A stretch of DNA of 13,026 bases from an uncultured Blautia sp. (GCA_934394595.1 CAKRRX010000067.1:1-13026), one strand, 5' to 3'. Shown: positions 1 through 6,071, counted from the stretch's first letter. Translations and numbers: made by a program. The notes: a model not told the origin generated them from the letters alone.

Positions 1-149
1 TACTCAAGACAACCAACTAGCTTAGTTATCTCTCGTCATTACTGTTATAAAAAGTTCATTCTTTTGAATGATGATTCATTTAGAATTTTCGAGAATCGTA
101 TGTGTTTCACTGTTTAGTTATCAAGGTTGTTTGTTGTCTTTCCGACAGC
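1..149 (-). other. Probable rRNA operon leader (5' part; rRNA lies beyond left edge)
   Basis: No plausible gene is present here. Read on the minus strand, this is the region transcribed from the promoter at 156-184. It contains a boxA-like stretch at 108-128 (minus strand reads AACCTTGATAACTAAACAG), which resembles the antitermination leaders and 16S-23S spacers of Firmicutes rRNA operons. It also holds a small hairpin (135-138 with 144-147) and an AT-rich 6-bp hairpin (56-61 with 66-71) followed on the minus strand by five Ts. The 16S gene itself is not visible, so the rRNA assignment is an inference from promoter strength and the boxA-like motif. A tRNA cluster is the main alternative. Confidence 0.6.
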
Positions 150-155
150 TTGTTT

Positions 156-216
156 ATATTACCACAAGTTTTTTCATTTGTCAACAACTTTTTTTATTTT
201 TCTTTTTCTTTTTTTA
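156..216 (-). promoter_or_regulatory. Strong promoter P2 with A-tract UP element, rRNA-type
   Basis: On the minus strand TTGACA (179-184) and TAATAT (156-161) are separated by exactly 17 bp, with a TG extended -10 motif just before TAATAT. Upstream (about 186-216) is a run of A-tracts typical of the UP elements of rRNA promoters. Predicted start is near 149, leading into the boxA-like leader. No gene on the window's minus strand lies downstream, so the target is beyond the left edge, most likely an rRNA operon. Confidence 0.8.
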
Positions 217-221
217 GAGAG

Positions 222-256
222 AGAAAAAAGAAAAACCCGCTTCGTTTGAAGCGAGT
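222..256 (-). terminator. Rho-independent terminator after cvpA, between P1 and P2
   Basis: The minus strand has a 6-bp GC-rich stem (238-243 with 248-253, loop of four), extendable by about three pairs including a G-T wobble, followed by a T-rich tract (about 222-235). It is placed to terminate the DUF5711-cvpA transcript. The P1 promoter just upstream would start transcription almost exactly at the stem, which is unusual. Confidence 0.75.
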
Positions 257-259
257 CTT

Positions 260-312
260 AGTATATCATTGTATATTCTATTCGTCAAGCACTTTTTTCA
301 CTTTTTTCAAAT
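260..312 (-). promoter_or_regulatory. Strong promoter P1 with A-tract UP element
   Basis: On the minus strand TTGACG (283-288) and TATACT (260-265) are 17 bp apart. Phased A-tracts lie upstream (about 291-312). It is located between the cvpA stop codon and a terminator hairpin. Together with P2 about 100 bp downstream it looks like a tandem rRNA promoter pair, but the predicted start (near 253) falls on the terminator stem. Whether productive transcripts result cannot be told from sequence. Confidence 0.65.
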
Positions 313-326
313 TTCCCTGAATTTTG

Positions 327-1040
327 CTATTTTCCATAAAAAACACTCATAAAGACCTTTATAAAAATATTTTTATCATACAGAAAATTCAGGAACTGGT
401 CTTTCTTTACCAGCTCTAATCCAGTCTGACCTATAGATGTATTGCACAGTAATGTGAGGATAACAAACGCAATCCAGATAAAGATCACGCACTTTCCTCC
501 GCCGACCACTGCTCCCGCCAGCTTGTTCAGCCCATTGATCACCGGCAGCTTTGACAGGATCCCCAGCACATAACAAATCAACCGTAAGCCCACTGCAGAA
601 ATGAAATATGACAACAGGAAAGACAGGCCATTCACTACCATCACCGCCAGCGAATCTGCCACATAATCAGTAAAAGAGCTTACCGCAAGATAGCGATATG
701 TTTCCACTGTATTATTATTGATCAGGTTCTGTTTCAGCAGATCCGGAATATTAAGATTCTCTACTATCTGATTCTGCTCTTCCCGGTTGATTCCGGTTTT
801 TCCCTCCAGCTGGGTCGTTACGGTCTCTGAACAACGTTCCCGGATCTGTTCATATACAGGGGTATACTCCCTTATAAAAGTATTGACATAGGGATTTATC
901 CCCCAGACTATAAGAATTGAAAAAATCATAAAAAATGCCGATACCAATTCCTTTATCAAGCCTTTTTGATATCCCTGGAAACAAGCAGCCACAATCAATG
1001 CTATTACTACAAGGCCGGGCAAGGTCCAGCTTAATTCCAT
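327..1040 (-). CDS. CvpA family membrane protein
   Basis: This 237-residue integral membrane protein has about four hydrophobic segments (roughly residues 8-22, 33-48, 129-160 and 180-200). A soluble, charged stretch (about 55-120) lies between the second and third. The segment around residues 170-190 (GLNKLAGAVVGGGKCVIF) resembles the conserved C-terminal helix region of CvpA-family proteins. Family members were named for colicin V production in E. coli and are linked to membrane or envelope functions, but their biochemical role is not well defined. The start is supported by AAGGAG eight bases upstream of ATG. It lies 12 bp downstream of the DUF5711 gene and is almost certainly co-transcribed with it. 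A terminator follows at 222-256. The family call is fairly firm; no specific substrate can be inferred. Confidence 0.85.
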   Translation of the reverse strand: MELSWTLPGLVVIALIVAACFQGYQKGLIKELVSAFFMIFSILIVWGINPYVNTFIREYTPVYEQIRERCSETVTTQLEGKTGINREEQNQIVENLNIPDLLKQNLINNNTVETYRYLAVSSFTDYVADSLAVMVVNGLSFLLSYFISAVGLRLICYVLGILSKLPVINGLNKLAGAVVGGGKCVIFIWIAFVILTLLCNTSIGQTGLELVKKDQFLNFLYDKNIFIKVFMSVFYGK

Positions 1041-1052
1041 TTCGTTTACTCC

Positions 1053-2297
1053 TTAGCTTAATTTTATCACATTTACGCCAGTATCCAGGACAAGCACATA
1101 TCTGTTCCAGCCAAGCTTAAAGAAATCACTGACTGTCCCATCTACTGTTCCGTAATATTTCTCTTTTCCGCTTGTAGACAGTATGCACAGCTGGGAGCTG
1201 TTATACATAAGAATATATCCGTCACTCATCTTGATCGTCGTATAAGGAATGTTAAAATCTTCGCTAAACTTCAGCTTACCGCTGGTAGAATAAACTTCCA
1301 TTGTATACAGCTTATCCTTGCTGTCGTTTTTGAATACAAGCCCAATATTTTCATCGTCATAAAATGTGCTGACAATTTCCTTATCGACTTTGACAGTGGT
1401 ACTCTCCTTGGGAATCTGTCTTCCTGTGTACAAAGTAAAACCATCATCCCTCACGGCTACTGCAGTGTTTCCCAGATACTGGATCTGTGGAATCACAGTT
1501 CCCACATAGGTATATCCACTTACAATACGATCATCCTCGCTCTGTCCTACTTCGCCAAAATTATAAAATGCCACATAGCTGGTGGTCTCCCCATTGTCTA
1601 CATACTGATACGCCACCATCATCACAACGCCATTGTCTGCCAGCGTAACATCCATAGGATATCCCGGATCCTGAATATTGGTCTGGTTCTCTGCTACAAG
1701 ACTGCCATCCTGATCATAGAAATTAATCCAGGTATGATCCCCTCCATCCAATATCACAGCTGCCATTCCAGTTCTGGAAACTTTTGCTTTCACAATGCTG
1801 TAAGGAGTGGTAACAGTCCCCGTAACACCATTTTTGTCCAGAAAAACCATTGCCGTACCGTCCCGGTCTGCAATAACGGCTTTATCATCACAAATATCTG
1901 CAACAGGATTATGCATCGTATAAGTCTCTGACCAGACAGTATCCAGTTTACTGTTTGTCACAGACACCTCATCTGTGCTGTAACGCAGGATTTTTCCCGA
2001 CAGATTGGCATATCTGGTAGCAACTATATCTTCCTGTTCACTGGTAGTCAGTACCTTATAGTTCCGGTAACTTTTATTTTGCATGTAAAAAACAGCTCCC
2101 AGAATTATGATTGCCACTGCCAGAACCAAAGCTACGGGTCTAAGCACCGCCTTCTTTTTTCTGATAACAGCTTTCAGCTTTCTCCTTATGTTTACCCGGC
2201 CTGATGTACCCGACTGCATTTTTTCCAGGCGGTCACGCTCCGCCATAAGCCGCTTTCTTCTCAGTTTTTTCCGTATATTTCTGAATGTATTTGCCAT
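1053..2297 (-). CDS. DUF5711-type membrane-anchored beta-propeller-like protein
   Basis: This 414-residue protein starts with about 50 very basic, Arg/Lys-rich residues. A single transmembrane helix follows (about 54-73, RPVALVLAVAIIILGAVFYM region), and then a long extracytoplasmic part made of repeated short hydrophobic beta-like strands with Asp/Gly turns. This matches the WD40/PQQ-propeller-like architecture of DUF5711 proteins found in Lachnospiraceae. No enzymatic motif is visible and the function is unknown; a scaffold or sensor role at the envelope is only a guess. I prefer the ATG at 2297, because TAAGG lies seven bases upstream, over an in-frame TTG two codons earlier. It is the first gene of a unit with cvpA, driven by the promoter at 2397-2426. 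The strongly positive N-terminus predicts an N-in, C-out orientation. Confidence 0.75.
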   Translation of the reverse strand: MANTFRNIRKKLRRKRLMAERDRLEKMQSGTSGRVNIRRKLKAVIRKKKAVLRPVALVLAVAIIILGAVFYMQNKSYRNYKVLTTSEQEDIVATRYANLSGKILRYSTDEVSVTNSKLDTVWSETYTMHNPVADICDDKAVIADRDGTAMVFLDKNGVTGTVTTPYSIVKAKVSRTGMAAVILDGGDHTWINFYDQDGSLVAENQTNIQDPGYPMDVTLADNGVVMMVAYQYVDNGETTSYVAFYNFGEVGQSEDDRIVSGYTYVGTVIPQIQYLGNTAVAVRDDGFTLYTGRQIPKESTTVKVDKEIVSTFYDDENIGLVFKNDSKDKLYTMEVYSTSGKLKFSEDFNIPYTTIKMSDGYILMYNSSQLCILSTSGKEKYYGTVDGTVSDFFKLGWNRYVLVLDTGVNVIKLS

Positions 2298-2338
2298 ATT
2301 CAAACCTTACCTTATTCTCTATTTACCAATCTCCTGCA

Positions 2339-2383
2339 GCTGTACAGCCAGGGGCAAAAGCATCCAAAGCCTTCTTGCCCCTG
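2339..2383 (-). promoter_or_regulatory. Hairpin in the 5' leader of the DUF5711-cvpA unit
   Basis: A perfect 9-bp GC-rich inverted repeat (2349-2357 with 2375-2383) encloses 17 bases. Next to it is the 10-bp palindrome GCTGTACAGC (2339-2348). On the minus strand it would lie in the leader downstream of the promoter at 2397-2426. Neither strand has a U-tract after the stem, so it is not a clear intrinsic terminator. It could be an attenuating, stabilising or protein-binding structure. Confidence 0.45.
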
Positions 2384-2396
2384 ACATTTGACCTTT

Positions 2397-2426
2397 ATTA
2401 TAGCACATTCACTTAAGGTAATACAA
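2397..2426 (-). promoter_or_regulatory. Promoter for DUF5711-cvpA
   Basis: On the minus strand TATAAT (2397-2402) is preceded by a TG extended -10 motif. A TTGTAT -35-like box (2421-2426) lies 18 bp upstream. The -35 overlaps the last codons of the LysM gene. The predicted start is near 2390, giving a leader of about 90 nt. Confidence 0.6.
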
Positions 2427-3867
2427 TCACCTGCCCTGGATAAATCACCTGGTTTTCCGTAAGGTTATTCAAACTGCAGATTTCTGCAATGGCATCCATA
2501 TTTCCATAATGAGAAAGACTGATCTCATAGAGCGTATCTCCCGGTTTGATCATATAAGTCTCATGAACTTTGTCAGACGAAGTTTCCTGCGTCTGATTCT
2601 CAGCCAATGTTCCTGCTGCTTCCGTTTCTGTCCTTCTTTTCGCTTTTCTTTCATCAGACTCCACATTTACAGTATTCTCATCCTGGACTTCTTCCCCCGT
2701 TTCATCCAGTATCACCTGATCTTGCGAGCCATTTCCACCTCCCGTCTGATCTTCTGTTGTCCACTTTTCCTCCTGCTGTGTTGTGTAATCTTCTTCTGCA
2801 GCTACAGTCTGGGACTGTGTATAATCCTGTGGTTCCTTCCTTGCCAGTTCTGATGTTTCTGCTCCTTGTTCTGCCTGAACCTGCTCATTTTCCTGGTTTT
2901 CCAAAGATTCCTGCTGTTCTTGGCTGTCATAAAAAGCCGGAGCAGGACTGACTGTTGCTTCCCATTCCTGATTTTCTGCTGCCGCAGTTGGTGAAACATT
3001 TTCTGACAATTCATCTGCATCAGCCTTATCTGAAATCACAGATACAGTAGCTTCGGCCTGTTTTTGTACATAACTTCTGTAATTTCTGTAAATCCCAGCA
3101 CCCGTAGCAAAAATCGCCAGGATCAGGCAGGCTGTAGCAGCATAGGAAAAAACAGAGGGCTTCTCCTGTTCCTGCGGGAGATTTTCCTCTGTTTTTTCTT
3201 TTTTCTTATTAATGATCTTTCGGAAGGACTGTACCGCTTCATCCTCTGCATTTTCTGTAGTTTCTGATGAAAATTCCTTGTTTTTCTCTATCATGTAGTC
3301 CTGCATCTGAGTATTCTTTTCGTAATAAATGTAATAACCTCGCTGCCTGGTCAGATAACCGTTTTCATAGCAGAAAAAAGCATCTTCTCTTTCAATTGGC
3401 TCCATCAGCATCAGAACCTTTTCTCCGCCAAAATATCTCAGGTGTATTTTCGTCAGCAGTTCATTGGTCTCCAGGTATAGCTGAGGTCTGGCAAAAAACC
3501 ACCCCACGATCTCCTGATCTGTAAAATAATGGCTTTGCTGTTCCTGTATTTTTGCCCACACTTCTTCAGAAAAATCAATGTGTTCCGCTGTCACCTGTGA
3601 ATCATCCAACATGATCGCACCGCGTATGAACACGTAAGTAATTCCATCATTCCACTTTATCTCACCCGTAAACACAGCAGCTGTACCGCTTTCCTTTCTG
3701 CTCTCCCCTCCTGCCAGTCTTCCAAGAAATGTATAAACATAATCTTCGATATAGATTCTGCTGTTTCCCCCGGTAAATCCGATCTGCCGTATATTTCGCG
3801 GAATGGAAAATAACCTTTCTTCTGTATCATTTTCCGTTTTTTCCTCCTTGTAGATTACTTCTATCAT
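2413..3867 (-). CDS. LysM membrane protein with degenerate MPN/JAMM-like cytosolic domain
   Basis: This protein has 484 residues counted from the ATG at 3867. Order of parts: a folded N-terminal region (about 1-195), a charged linker, one transmembrane helix (about 239-260), a long low-complexity Gln/Glu/Thr-rich linker (about 265-435), and a C-terminal LysM domain (about 438-483; YMIKPGDTLYEIS start, ending YPGQVIVLP). LysM domains bind peptidoglycan or chitin-like glycans, so the C-terminus probably contacts the cell wall. In the N-terminal region IVGWFFARP (120-128) recalls the IVGWYHSHP strand of MPN/JAMM domains, but both metal-binding His positions are replaced (Phe125, Arg127); that homology is my inference. 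AGGGGTGAT precedes both an in-frame GTG (3873) and the ATG (3867), so the start is ambiguous by two codons. It appears to be a single-gene unit, divergent from yyaC. Confidence 0.8.
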   Translation of the reverse strand: MIEVIYKEEKTENDTEERLFSIPRNIRQIGFTGGNSRIYIEDYVYTFLGRLAGGESRKESGTAAVFTGEIKWNDGITYVFIRGAIMLDDSQVTAEHIDFSEEVWAKIQEQQSHYFTDQEIVGWFFARPQLYLETNELLTKIHLRYFGGEKVLMLMEPIEREDAFFCYENGYLTRQRGYYIYYEKNTQMQDYMIEKNKEFSSETTENAEDEAVQSFRKIINKKKEKTEENLPQEQEKPSVFSYAATACLILAIFATGAGIYRNYRSYVQKQAEATVSVISDKADADELSENVSPTAAAENQEWEATVSPAPAFYDSQEQQESLENQENEQVQAEQGAETSELARKEPQDYTQSQTVAAEEDYTTQQEEKWTTEDQTGGGNGSQDQVILDETGEEVQDENTVNVESDERKAKRRTETEAAGTLAENQTQETSSDKVHETYMIKPGDTLYEISLSHYGNMDAIAEICSLNNLTENQVIYPGQVIVLP

Positions 3868-3970
3868 AATCACATCACCCCTTCGGGTACCAGCATATCA
3901 CAGACAAACCGCAGATTTTAGCGTATTTTAAAGGCTGTTTCACAGAATTTAACGACACATTCTGCAAAGT

Positions 3971-4000
3971 GCATATTTTCCCCAGATCTGGGATAAGATG
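3971..4000 (+). promoter_or_regulatory. Candidate sigma-F/G-type promoter for yyaC
   Basis: GCATA (3971-3975), then 15 bp, then GGATAAGATG (3991-4000) resembles the forespore sigma consensus as I remember it (GYATA, spacer, GGnnAnAnTR), with one mismatch in the -10 part. It lies about 95 bp before the yyaC start. The fit agrees with yyaC being a sporulation gene, but the consensus is loose and chance matches are common. Confidence 0.3.
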
Positions 4001-4006
4001 GATTAT

Positions 4007-4058
4007 GTACAGAATTTCTCAGAAGTGATTGCCGCTTTCTTAATTTTCACTGTACTAG
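4007..4058 (+). repeat. Degenerate, internally shortened copy of the MITE-like repeat
   Basis: Positions 4039-4058 (CTTAATTTTCACTGTACTAG) match the end of the complete element at 4647-4813 at 19 of 20 bases when compared with the complement of its left end. A partner GTACAG at 4007-4012 faces CTGTAC at 4050-4055, with weaker pairing between them. This could be an old copy that lost its middle. It sits in the presumed yyaC leader. Confidence 0.5.
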
Positions 4059-4097
4059 CCTTTTGACCATAACATATCAACAATCAGGAGATTTTCC

Positions 4098-4640
4098 ATG
4101 GCCTTTTATATCAATACTCTAAAACAGAATTCGTCCCAGGAGATTGCCCGGCTTCTGGAAAAATGTGTCCGACGGCACCGCAAGCCCTGGTCGGAAATAG
4201 TTTTCCTCTGCATCGGAAGTGACCGGGTCACAGGAGACTGCCTGGGACCTTATGTAGGCTACCGGCTCAGTCAGCATCCACTACCTGGGATTTCCATATA
4301 CGGAACCCTGGAGCATCCGGTACATGCTGTCAATCTGGAAAACGCACTCTCCCATATCAGTCAAGCCCATCCTTATGCCCTTGTGGTTGCCGTAGACGCC
4401 TCTCTGGGTGAAAAAAAGCACCTGGGCTACGTAACCATGGGAAATGGCCCGCTTTACCCAGGTGCTGCCGTTCAGAAGGAGCTGCCGCCTGTGGGGGATA
4501 TTTATATTACCGGGATCGTAAATATTTCGGGGATCCTGGAATATCTGACTTTACAGACTACACGCCTGTCTACTGTCATCTCCCTGGCAGATACCATTGC
4601 TCAGGGAATCCTTGGGAGCTTTCCCGGGAAATTTATATAA
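4098..4640 (+). CDS. yyaC: YyaC-type sporulation protein (DUF1256), GPR-protease-like fold
   Basis: This 180-residue soluble protein has the hallmark segments of the YyaC family. These are a glycine-rich strand-loop CIGSDRVTGDCLGPYVG (38-54), YGTLEHPVHAVNL (68-80), VVAVDASLG (96-104) and a later GDIYITGIVN (133-142). The family is restricted to endospore formers and is related in fold to the germination protease GPR and hydrogenase-maturation proteases. The actual substrate of YyaC is not established to my knowledge. The acidic residues Asp42, Asp47 and Asp100 lie in the conserved loops, as expected for that fold. AGGAG lies eight bases before the ATG. It is the only protein gene on the plus strand, is monocistronic, and is followed seven bases after its stop by a MITE-like element. 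Its presence argues that the host sporulates. Confidence 0.9.
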   Translation: MAFYINTLKQNSSQEIARLLEKCVRRHRKPWSEIVFLCIGSDRVTGDCLGPYVGYRLSQHPLPGISIYGTLEHPVHAVNLENALSHISQAHPYALVVAVDASLGEKKHLGYVTMGNGPLYPGAAVQKELPPVGDIYITGIVNISGILEYLTLQTTRLSTVISLADTIAQGILGSFPGKFI

Positions 4641-4646
4641 TTTTCC

Positions 4647-4813
4647 ACTAGTACAGCGAAAATTAAGTATCTGCTATATTGACGCAGGATGGTTTTCTCA
4701 TATGCAAGGCGGAGGAATGAGGCGTAGCGGTGGCTACGGCGATTGACGACAACGCAGCATATGAAAAATCAGACAAGTCAATATGGTGGTTACTTAATAT
4801 TCGCTGTACTAGT
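4647..4813. mobile_element. MITE-like element with 23-bp terminal inverted repeats
   Basis: The ends 4647-4669 and 4791-4813 are inverted repeats matching at 22 of 23 positions; both begin ACTAGTACAGCGAA when read inward. The symmetry continues inward: ATATTGAC (4676-4683) faces GTCAATAT (4777-4784), and CATATGC (4699-4705) faces GCATATG (4757-4763). A central hairpin is formed by CGTAGC (4723-4728) and GCTACG (4733-4738). The whole 167 bp can fold into one long stem. No transposase is encoded. No clear target duplication is visible beyond the palindromic ACTAGT ends. A degenerate end occurs before yyaC (4039-4058). It may also serve as the 3' end structure of the yyaC transcript. Confidence 0.75.
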
Positions 4814-4887
4814 TACGACAACTAAATTCGTACAAAATCTTCTGCAAAATAAGACCCATGGATTGTGGGAATGATTTTATCTGTAAT

Positions 4888-4923
4888 AAAAAAAGCACGG
4901 CCTGCAAAACAACACAGGCCGTG
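4888..4923 (-). terminator. Rho-independent terminator of the transaldolase-transketolase operon
   Basis: A perfect 9-bp stem CACGGCCTG (4896-4904) / CAGGCCGTG (4915-4923) is followed on the minus strand by seven Ts (4888-4894). It lies about 210 bp past the transketolase C-half stop, with the structured element 4935-5125 between. It is oriented only for minus-strand transcripts. Confidence 0.9.
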
Positions 4924-4934
4924 TACATATTTAC

Positions 4935-5098
4935 TATGAAAGTCCCGGACGGTAGCCAAGAATGAGCCATGCTTGCATGAGCGAATTCTTGGATATCGAA
5001 CGGGCTAGACCGTATGAGTAAGTAGAGCGATAGCCCGGATTACGAATGCGGTCGGCAGCTGTGGGAGCGCCATAGGCGCGGAACAGCTGACTTTCATA
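4935..5098. repeat. Structured repeat-like element with possible pseudoknot
   Basis: The element is bounded by a perfect 10-bp inverted repeat (4935-4944 with 5089-5098). Inside are: CCAAGAAT (4956-4963) with ATTCTTGG (4985-4992), enclosing a CATG/CATG stem; CGGGCTA (5001-5007) with TAGCCCG (5031-5037), crossed by GACCG (5008-5012) with CGGTC (5049-5053); and CAGCTGT (5056-5062) with ACAGCTG (5083-5089), enclosing GCGCC/GGCGC (5067-5071, 5075-5079). The density of perfect stems points to a folded RNA or a cruciform mobile repeat. It lies in the 3' untranslated part of the transketolase operon. The open frame across it on the minus strand (4934-5230) is probably not a real protein. I cannot name the family. 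Confidence 0.65.
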
Positions 5099-5105
5099 TA
5101 TGGTG

Positions 5106-5125
5106 ATGTCGCCAACAGGCGACAT
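5106..5125 (-). other. Perfect 8-bp hairpin after the transketolase stop codon
   Basis: ATGTCGCC (5106-5113) and GGCGACAT (5118-5125) form a tight stem with a four-base loop, starting seven bases past the transketolase C-half stop codon on the minus strand. There is no U-tract, so it is not a standard terminator. It may belong to the adjoining structured element or protect the mRNA 3' end. Confidence 0.6.
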
Positions 5126-5132
5126 GTCCGTT

Positions 5133-6071
5133 TTAGATAAATTCTTTAATCTGTTTGTAAATACCAGCTGCATCAAGACCATACTTCTCAAGAAGTGCAA
5201 CAGCAGGTCCGGATTCACCGTAAACATCATTGATACCGATACGTTTTACAGGTACCGGTGCTTTCTCAGCCAGGCATTCGCATACTGCACCGCCAAGTCC
5301 ACCAATGATAGAATGTTCTTCAACGGTTACAACCTTGCCGGTCTCTTTTGCTGCAGCAACCACAAGCTCCTCATCCAGAGGTTTGATGGTGTGGATATTG
5401 ATGACTTTCGCCTCAATTCCCTCTTCTGCAAGCTTTGCAGCAGCTTCCAGGGAAGCAGATACACAAAGACCATTTGCAATAATGGTAAGATCTTTACCCT
5501 CGCGAAGGACAATGCCTTTACCAAGTTCAAATTTATAATCCGGTTTATCATTGATCACCGGAACAGCAAGACGACCGAATCTCATATAAACAGGTCCAAC
5601 ATGCTCATATGCAGCTTCTACCATTGCCTTTGCTTCAATATCGTCAGACGGGCATGCAACAACCATTCCCGGAATTGTACGCATCAGGGCGAAATCCTCG
5701 CAGCACTGATGGGTAGCACCGTCTTCCCCAACGGAAATACCACCATGGGTAGCACCGATTTTTACGTTCAGCTTCGGATAACCAACAGAGTTACGAACCT
5801 GCTCAAAAGCACGTCCTGCTGCAAACATGGCAAAAGTACTTGCAAATGGTACTTTTCCTGTAGTAGCCAATCCGGCTGCAATTCCCATCATATTACACTC
5901 TGCAATACCACAATCGATGTGGCGCTCCGGAAATGCTTTTTTGAAAATTCCTGTCTGAGTAGCTGCAGCAAGGTCAGCGTCCAGAACGATCAGATCCTCA
6001 TGTTTTTTTCCAAGTTCAACAAGAGCATTACCATAACTTGCTCTGGTAGCAATCTTCTTTACTTCTGACAT
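5133..6071 (-). CDS. Transketolase, C-terminal half
   Basis: This 312-residue subunit carries the pyrimidine-binding and C-terminal domains of transketolase. It pairs with the separate N-terminal subunit encoded just upstream to form one thiamine-diphosphate enzyme that moves two-carbon units between pentose and hexose phosphates in the cytosol. The catalytic Glu58 lies in GIAECNMMG (55-63), the residue that activates the cofactor. ATHGGISVGEDGATHQ (107-122) is the typical substrate-pocket region, and VEEHSIIGGLGGAVCE belongs to the C-terminal domain. The length fits the split-transketolase family. Its ATG overlaps the end of the N-half gene by 13 bp, which suggests translational coupling and equal amounts of both subunits. 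A terminator lies at 4888-4923. Confidence 0.95.
   Translation of the reverse strand: MSEVKKIATRASYGNALVELGKKHEDLIVLDADLAAATQTGIFKKAFPERHIDCGIAECNMMGIAAGLATTGKVPFASTFAMFAAGRAFEQVRNSVGYPKLNVKIGATHGGISVGEDGATHQCCEDFALMRTIPGMVVACPSDDIEAKAMVEAAYEHVGPVYMRFGRLAVPVINDKPDYKFELGKGIVLREGKDLTIIANGLCVSASLEAAAKLAEEGIEAKVINIHTIKPLDEELVVAAAKETGKVVTVEEHSIIGGLGGAVCECLAEKAPVPVKRIGINDVYGESGPAVALLEKYGLDAAGIYKQIKEFI

Larger units (their letters stand above)
3868..4097. other. Divergent intergenic region between the LysM gene and yyaC
   Basis: No coding region is seen here. It holds a 12-bp perfect palindrome (CCCAGATCTGGG, 3981-3992), a candidate sporulation-type promoter for yyaC, and a degenerate repeat end (4039-4058). 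No convincing housekeeping promoter for the LysM gene was found; only weak TAAAAT-like boxes without a matching -35 element are present. Confidence 0.5.

Noticed and set aside
102..320. Plus-strand open frame of 72 codons in the left non-coding region
   Set aside because: It is Phe/Ser-rich from reading T-tracts and covers two promoters and a terminator of the opposite strand.
4647..4813. CRISPR or tandem-repeat array around yyaC
   Set aside because: The repeats are inverted, with no series of direct repeats or spacers; a MITE-like element explains them.
4934..5230. Minus-strand open frame of 98 codons over the transketolase 3' end and the structured element
   Set aside because: It overlaps the transketolase C-half in another frame. 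Its distinctive part is exactly the palindrome-rich element, and no ribosome-binding site was recognised before its start. The structure explains the sequence better than coding does.
5100..6068. Plus-strand open frame of 322 codons antisense to the transketolase C-half
   Set aside because: It is a long frame opposite a strongly conserved enzyme. Its translation is Cys/Ser/Asn-rich with no recognisable domain and no supported start, as expected for an antisense shadow.
6059..6071. Possible frameshift splitting the transketolase gene
   Set aside because: The two halves have their own start and stop with a 13-bp overlap and match the known naturally split transketolase family, so no broken gene is indicated.
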